NCBI GenBank assembly: GCA_012959695.1
Contig: DUCS01000027.1
Span: forward strand, 1 to 64,000
From: Cycloclasticus sp.
GTDB lineage: Bacteria > Pseudomonadota > Gammaproteobacteria > Methylococcales > Cycloclasticaceae
DNA: 64,000 nt
Direction: 5' to 3'
Part shown: one piece after another, positions 59,444 to 64,000 of the stretch
How positions within the stretch are numbered: position 1 is the first letter of the stretch
How the letters are laid out: every line of letters starts with the position of its first letter
The notes under the pieces: model-generated
Database searches by the model: none
What the model saw: only the letters and a program-made list of their open reading frames with translations
Told to the model about the DNA's origin: nothing
Position numbers and translations under genes: made by a program

Positions 59444-60382
59444 TTATTTTTTCAATGCTTTAGGTAAAGAGAAGGTTACTTTCTCTTGAATGCCGTCATT
59501 TTCGGTCACCGTTTCACCGCCCCATTCTTTTAATTGATTGATAACATTTTGTACCAATTCTTCAGGGGCTGATGCGCCGGCCGTCACACCGATGTTATTG
59601 ATGCCTTCTAGCCAAGCCTTATCAATGTCTTCTGGGCCATTAATAAGATAAGACGCTTTGCCCATTTTGTCAGCAATTTCACTGAGTCTATTTGAGTTTG
59701 AGCTATTAGGTGAGCCCACAACCAAAACAAGGTCAGATTTATTGGTTAGGTCTTTAACAGCATCTTGCCTATTTTGTGTGGCGTAACAAATGTCACTTTT
59801 TTTAGGCCCAGCAATATGTGGGAACTTTTTACGCAGAGTATCAATGATAGATCCAGTGTCATCCATTGATAGGGTGGTTTGCGTGACATAAGAGAGCCCA
59901 AGCTCACTTGAAATTTGTAATGCGGAAACATCTTCGGGAGACTCTACTAGCTTAATACTGACGTCAGGGTTTTGTTGTTCGTATCGCCCCATCGTGCCTT
60001 CAACTTCCGGGTGGCCTTTATGGCCAATGAGAACGACACAGCGCCCTTTTTTTGCGTTGCTGATGACTTCCATATGCACTTTGGTTACCAAAGGGCAGGT
60101 AGCGTCAAATACGTTGAGTTGGCGTCGTTTTGCTTCATCTTCAACGGCTTTGGAAACGCCGTGGGCACTAAAGATGACGGTAGCACCATCGGGCACTTCA
60201 TCCAGTTCTTCAACAAACACGGCGCCATTTTTTTTAAGGTTTTCTACCACAAAACGGTTATGCACCACCTCGTGCCGAACATAAATAGGTGCGCCAAGTA
60301 ATTCGAGCGCGCGCTCAACAATTTCAATAGCGCGGTCAACGCCGGCACAAAAACCACGTGGATTGGCTAGTAGAATTTGCAT
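59444..60382 (-). CDS. ispH: 4-hydroxy-3-methylbut-2-enyl diphosphate reductase
   Basis: IspH is the last enzyme of the MEP isoprenoid pathway and a [4Fe-4S] protein. The three cluster cysteines are visible in [13 protein letters not shown] (Cys12), DATCPLV and [30 protein letters not shown] and [11 protein letters not shown] also match. 312 residues. It immediately follows pduO, with no gap, on the minus strand. Confidence 0.97.
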   Translation of the reverse strand: MQILLANPRGFCAGVDRAIEIVERALELLGAPIYVRHEVVHNRFVVENLKKNGAVFVEELDEVPDGATVIFSAHGVSKAVEDEAKRRQLNVFDATCPLVTKVHMEVISNAKKGRCVVLIGHKGHPEVEGTMGRYEQQNPDVSIKLVESPEDVSALQISSELGLSYVTQTTLSMDDTGSIIDTLRKKFPHIAGPKKSDICYATQNRQDAVKDLTNKSDLVLVVGSPNSSNSNRLSEIADKMGKASYLINGPEDIDKAWLEGINNIGVTAGASAPEELVQNVINQLKEWGGETVTENDGIQEKVTFSLPKALKK

Positions 60383-60952
60383 TTATTCGTTGGTACCTTG
60401 TGGTTGACGACGGTTCTTATCCCAAAGAACTTCATTTTGCCCATCTTGACGTGCGAGCACTCGGCAAAGTACAAACAGTAAGTCAGACAGGCGGTTGAGG
60501 TACTTAACTACCGGCGGATTGATATTCTCTTCGCGCGCTAAGCTTACCGCAATGCGCTCAGCGCGACGGCACACCGTGCGCGCTACGTGGCAGGTTGCTG
60601 CAGCTAAGTTACCACCGGGTAAAATAAATTCTTTTAAGGCGGGTAAGTCGGCGTTGTGGTCGTCTAGTATTTTTTCAAGAGTGTCTATGTTTGTATCGTT
60701 GATGGCGCTATAGCCAGGCACGCAAAGCTCGCTGCCTAAATCAAATAAGTCGTGCTGAATATCAAGCAATTGATGAGCAATAGCGTCATCAATACCGAAG
60801 GCAATCACTAGGCCAATTTGACTATTAAGTTCGTCAATCGTGCCATAGGCTTCAACGCGTAAAGAATCCTTTTCTATACGACTACCATCACCTAAGCCGG
60901 TTGTTCCGGAATCGCCAGTGCGGGTATAAATTTTTGAAAGTCGGTGACCCAT
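60383..60952 (-). CDS. pduO: Cob(I)alamin adenosyltransferase, PduO type
   Basis: This ATP:corrinoid adenosyltransferase makes adenosylcobalamin. Family features are KIYTRTGDSGTTGLGDG (ATP loop), EAYGTIDELNSQIGL, FILPGGN and CHVARTVCRRAER, and YLNRLSDLLFVLCR. ATG 60952 gives 189 residues, 4 bp after the rraA stop; the upstream open frame to 61039 overlaps rraA and is rejected. No B12-dependent enzyme is seen in the window. Confidence 0.93.
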   Translation of the reverse strand: MGHRLSKIYTRTGDSGTTGLGDGSRIEKDSLRVEAYGTIDELNSQIGLVIAFGIDDAIAHQLLDIQHDLFDLGSELCVPGYSAINDTNIDTLEKILDDHNADLPALKEFILPGGNLAAATCHVARTVCRRAERIAVSLAREENINPPVVKYLNRLSDLLFVLCRVLARQDGQNEVLWDKNRRQPQGTNE

Positions 60953-60956
60953 ATTT

Positions 60957-61436
60957 TTACACGATGGCCGTTTTAGATAAGATAATGCCATCTTCATCAG
61001 CATATAAATAGTCGCCAGGATTAAAGGTAACACCAGCAAAGGTAACCGGAATATTTTTATCGCCCCAGCCTTTCTTAATGCTTTTTAGTGGGTTGGTTTG
61101 TATCGCACGTACACCAATTGGCATTTGATTGATATCAAACGAATCCCTTATGCATCCGTATACAACAACACCAGCCCAGCCGTTTTTATAACCCATTTCT
61201 GCTAGCATATCACCGAGTAAGGCACAACGTAAGGAACCGCCGCCGTCGATGACCAGTACATCGCCGTTAACGTTGTCAGATAACATGTCGCGAACCAATA
61301 CATTGTCTTCAAATATTTTAACGGTCTGTATCGTTCCGCTAAAACGGGCGTTACCGCCGAATGATTGAAACATTGGGCTGACGATTTGTAAGGTATCTGA
61401 AAATTCGTCGCACAGGTCTGCGGTCTTAAACGTCAT
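60957..61436 (-). CDS. rraA: Ribonuclease E activity regulator RraA
   Basis: RraA forms trimeric rings that bind RNase E and inhibit mRNA decay. Visible are TADLCDEFSDTLQIVSPMFQ, GGNARFSGTIQTVK, VLVIDGGGSLRCALLGDMLA and GWAGVVVYGCIRD, the metal- and substrate-like pocket of the aldolase-related fold. 159 residues, normal. First gene of the minus-strand unit rraA-pduO-ispH. Confidence 0.95.
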   Translation of the reverse strand: MTFKTADLCDEFSDTLQIVSPMFQSFGGNARFSGTIQTVKIFEDNVLVRDMLSDNVNGDVLVIDGGGSLRCALLGDMLAEMGYKNGWAGVVVYGCIRDSFDINQMPIGVRAIQTNPLKSIKKGWGDKNIPVTFAGVTFNPGDYLYADEDGIILSKTAIV

Positions 61437-61565
61437 GGTATGCCATTACTGTTGATGTAAATAAGCATTATAAACCAGTTTTTTAGCACGAAGAGACACT
61501 TTGCCTTGCTTGGCGCGCTGGCTAACTGTATCTTTGGTGGGTAAATTTAAAGGGAGTACGGTTTA

Positions 61566-62378
61566 ATGCTATATCGATTAATCAGTCTTATGTTATTGGT
61601 GTTTTTATCCGGTTGTGTTTTAACTGAAAACACACGCAGCGCAGCCTTCAATCTACCGACTTTAGAATTAAAAGGCGGTAGCTCTAATGCTATTGTTGTT
61701 GGTGTGTTAGACGCAAGAGCTTATGTTGTTTCTGGTGAAAAGCCTGCAAAATATATTGGTGAATTTGAGTTGTCTATGGGCGGTCCTTACGATGCGTTCA
61801 CCGATTCTAAGCAACCAATGGCGGATGACTTTGCAAACAAATTGCCTGGTTTGTTGAAACGACAGTTTCCACAAATTAAAACGGTGATGTTGAATGTAGG
61901 CCTAACAAAACAAAAAGCGGTTGAAAAACTCCTATCTGTAGGGACTACTAAGGTTGTTTTAATTACGTTGAAAGAATGGAAAAGCCATACGGCGATAGAT
62001 ACGTCTCTGTGGTTTGATGCGCAACTAGAAATGTTTAATGATCAGAAGCAACTATTGTCATATAAGCGCATACAGGGGCACGATACGTTTGGCGGTGCTG
62101 TAATAGCTGGTCCGATTACCAATGCAAAAAGAACCTTGCCTCATGCATTCAGACAAAAAATGCAGGCGTTGTTTAGTGACCCCATGGTGATGGCTTCATT
62201 GACATCAGAACAAGCTGTACCGATTGCCAAAAGAGCAATTGACGATACGACGACAATGCCTGAAAGTGAGGTTGTTGAGCCGCAAGCGTGTACAGTTGAA
62301 TTGATTTTATATTGGAAAAATGCAGGCATGCCTGACCAAGAAATCTTAACGAGATGTAATGCTGTGAAGCAGCCTTAA
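61566..62378 (+). CDS. Orphan lipoprotein
   Basis: I do not recognise a named family. A 16-residue lipoprotein signal with lipobox LSGC gives a lipidated Cys17. The mature part (about 250 residues) alternates strands and helices (for example VVGVLDARAYVV, MADDFANKLPGLLKRQF, KVVLITLKEW and WFDAQLEMF), somewhat like lipoproteins with a YajG- or LPP20-type fold, but I cannot prove it. A late pair of cysteines (PQACTVEL; LTRCNA) may form a disulfide. GGGAGT precedes the ATG. Confidence 0.75.
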   Translation: MLYRLISLMLLVFLSGCVLTENTRSAAFNLPTLELKGGSSNAIVVGVLDARAYVVSGEKPAKYIGEFELSMGGPYDAFTDSKQPMADDFANKLPGLLKRQFPQIKTVMLNVGLTKQKAVEKLLSVGTTKVVLITLKEWKSHTAIDTSLWFDAQLEMFNDQKQLLSYKRIQGHDTFGGAVIAGPITNAKRTLPHAFRQKMQALFSDPMVMASLTSEQAVPIAKRAIDDTTTMPESEVVEPQACTVELILYWKNAGMPDQEILTRCNAVKQP

Positions 62379-62386
62379 ATACGTGG

Positions 62387-62812
62387 TTAGTGATTAACGT
62401 AATTATCTGATCGTCGGTCCATGTGTGCTCGACGATCAGACACATCTTCAAATCGAATCGTGTCACGTCTATCGTTCGTCTTGTTTCGGCGGTTGTTTTT
62501 TTGTGTTCTTTTTTCAATCAACCCTGCATGGGTACAATGACAAGCGCGTTGCGTGCAATCATCCAAGGGAAGAGCAGGGATACTATTGATTGGAAAGTGT
62601 TTTTTATTAAGGCTTAAAACGGCGTCGCAATATTGAGTTTCATTTTTATAGTCAATGTATAACCCCCAGTACTTTCCAGAGCCAACCAGGGATTGAAGGC
62701 GCTCCTGTTGCCTAGTTAATGAAGAAGCTGTCGATTTGTTTGTGACCGGCTTATCTTTAAAATAAAAATATAATGCGATAGCGAGTGTAAGTACAATCAG
62801 TATGAAAACCAT
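62387..62812 (-). CDS. Orphan membrane-anchored protein with a basic C-terminal tail
   Basis: No family recognised. One N-terminal membrane helix (about 2-19), a short soluble region with cysteines (QYCDAVL; DDCTQRACHCTHAG), and a strongly charged tail with repeated NRR and DRR motifs (NNRRNKTNDRRD; SDRRAHMDRRSD). The N-out or N-in topology is unknown. It is convergent with the upstream lipoprotein gene (8 bp between the ends), with a terminal region shared by neither. Confidence 0.65.
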   Translation of the reverse strand: MVFILIVLTLAIALYFYFKDKPVTNKSTASSLTRQQERLQSLVGSGKYWGLYIDYKNETQYCDAVLSLNKKHFPINSIPALPLDDCTQRACHCTHAGLIEKRTQKNNRRNKTNDRRDTIRFEDVSDRRAHMDRRSDNYVNH

Positions 62813-62899
62813 TATTACGTCCCCTTGTAGGTTTGATTAATGATATGTTTTTTTATGTACTACGCAATAAGCTACATTATGACTCGCTAGTCTAAATAA

Positions 62900-63668
62900 A
62901 TGATGAAAGCACTGAGGATTACGATTTTACTGTGCATATTAGTCGCTGTGGCTTTTTGTACTAAGTTACAGCGACTTGAGAGCATGGCTTGGGTCGATAC
63001 ACTATCCGTTTCAATTTACCCCCATTAATGGAGATGCTGATTCGCGCACAGACGCTTACATTAATGCGTTATCTACGAGTGATTTTCACGCCGTTGATAC
63101 GTTTTTTAAAAAACAATGGGGACGTTATCGTGAATATGACTTTGACCCCGTGAAGTTGCAGCTTCAAGAGCCTGTTTTATCTCAGCCACCAATGCCACCC
63201 AACAGTACCAATGTGTTGAGTATTATGTTGTGGAGTTTACGGTTACGCATTTGGGCCTACCAGCACTCGATTGATGGAGATAAAAATGTCATTAATATTT
63301 TTGTACGTTACCACCAAGTGGATTAAAACAATCGATTGGCACATTCGCTAGGACTACAAAAAGGCTTGATTGGTGTGGTGAATGCATATGCAGCTGAAGG
63401 TTATCGGGCGACCAATAATATTGTTATAGCGCATGAGTTAATGCATACGGTTGGTGCGTCAGATAAGTATGATTTATCAACAGGCCAACCAATTTATCCC
63501 TATGGCTTTGCAAAGCCGGATAATCATTATGAACAGACGAAAGCTGAAATTATGGCAGGACGAGTCCCTTTGAATGAACGCGAATCCGTTATGCCAAAAT
63601 CGTTAAGATATAGTATTATTGGTAATAAGACGGCTCGAGAAATAGCGTGGGTAGCTAACCACGACTAA
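62900..63668 (+). pseudogene. Broken secreted metallopeptidase-like gene (HELMH)
   Basis: Three pieces make one protein. 62900-63023 encodes an N-terminal membrane or signal segment (LRITILLCILVAVAF) in frame 2. At the C5 run 63019-63023 the frame must shift by one base to continue in frame 3 (PINGDADSRTDAYINAL). TAA at 63324-63326 then interrupts that frame, which continues to 63668 with the zinc site IAHELMHTVGASDKYD and a conserved tail (AEIMAGRVPLN). The active-site half is intact in sequence but cannot be made as one chain. Both lesions are needed to explain the pieces. Confidence 0.8.
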
Positions 63669-63746
63669 ATTTATTTATCGTTGTCGCTAAGGCTGCGTTA
63701 GAATGAGTCTAAAGTAATAAAAGAGTTTCATACGGAGATACAAAAG

Positions 63747-64000
63747 ATGTTTTTTACAGAATTAAACAACCTTCAATGCAAAAGCTATTTAATTGCAGAC
63801 CTTGATGCAGGTAAAGCTGCAATTATTGATCCGATTTATACTAATATCGACCGTTATCTCGGCATGCTGGCGTATCACAAATTAACGTTGGACTTTGTTG
63901 CTGACACACACACACATGCAGATCATCGGTCAGCTTGTACGGCGATTAAACGCTTAACGGGTTGTAATGTATTGATGCATAAATTATCTCCTCAACCTAA
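63747..64000 (+). CDS. Metallo-beta-lactamase-fold hydrolase, N-terminal part
   Basis: The gene runs off the window after 84 codons. The sequence begins MFFTELNNLQCKSYLIAD and has IIDPIYTNIDRY and the metal motif THTHADH (HxHxDH), as in glyoxalase II and ETHE1-like persulfide dioxygenases. The CKSYLIAD and DTHTHADHRSA context is closer to persulfide dioxygenases, but only the start is visible. GGAGA lies upstream of the ATG. Confidence 0.85.
   Translation, partial: MFFTELNNLQCKSYLIADLDAGKAAIIDPIYTNIDRYLGMLAYHKLTLDFVADTHTHADHRSACTAIKRLTGCNVLMHKLSPQP

Overview
The window looks like a chromosomal segment of a gammaproteobacterium with moderate to low GC (judged by eye, not counted). Three features point that way: the complete mra/dcw cluster from mraZ to ftsZ followed by lpxC; the block dolP-diaA-yraN-lpoA next to a divergent rsmI; and gamma-type genes such as zapD, yacG, bepA, lptFG, tusDCB/tusE, holC and rraA. 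MurE carries the DNPR motif of the meso-diaminopimelate type. A lone class I PHA synthase, DUF6394 beside a TrkA-type channel, and the overall gene order suggest a marine group near Cycloclasticus/Methylophaga. That placement is a low-confidence inference.

Layout. 1-710: remnant of a DUF1631 gene. 792-6507: nadC, dolP-diaA-yraN-lpoA (minus strand), rsmI and the RNase P RNA gene rnpB. 6638-7955: two broken GGDEF genes lying head to head on a 12-bp palindrome. 8317-25971: a strong mra promoter with MraZ-type boxes, then mraZ-rsmH-ftsL-ftsI-murE-murF-mraY-murD-ftsW-murG-murC-murB-ddlB-ftsQ-ftsA-ftsZ, mostly overlapping by a few bases. 26128-33384: lpxC, a dciA-like gene, an M23 peptidase, secA, argJ and a Nudix/ThiE-like fusion. 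33401-35887: yacG-zapD-coaE-pilD (minus). 36206-37243: a truncated receiver protein, a DUF2970 protein and a flavodoxin-like protein. 37503-45348: valS, holC and pepA (minus), with valS separated from holC by a repeat region and an IS3-family element that itself carries an IS30-family element. 45427-51622: lptFG, RDD, bepA, tusDCB-tusE, hslR and a glutaredoxin. 51777-59377: two small c-type cytochromes, a MORN-like protein, phaC, DUF1289, DUF6394 plus a K+ channel/RCK protein, an alpha/beta hydrolase and a thiolase. 59444-64000: ispH-pduO-rraA (minus), an orphan lipoprotein, an orphan membrane-anchored protein, a broken secreted metallopeptidase and the start of a metallo-beta-lactamase-fold hydrolase.

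How the genes work together. Most of the window builds the envelope: peptidoglycan precursor synthesis and division (mur/fts), lipid A (lpxC), LPS transport (lptFG), outer membrane maintenance (bepA, dolP, lpoA) and secretion (secA). Other parts cover tRNA and rRNA modification, cofactors and isoprenoids. The essential genes look intact. Damage is concentrated in accessory genes: DUF1631, GGDEF/EAL, the receiver protein, the metallopeptidase and the IS3 transposase.

I found no convincing new multi-gene system. The most informative non-routine signals are the nested IS elements, whose ancestral reading frame can be reconstructed exactly, the palindrome-centred GGDEF junction, and the cluster of decaying signalling and surface genes.
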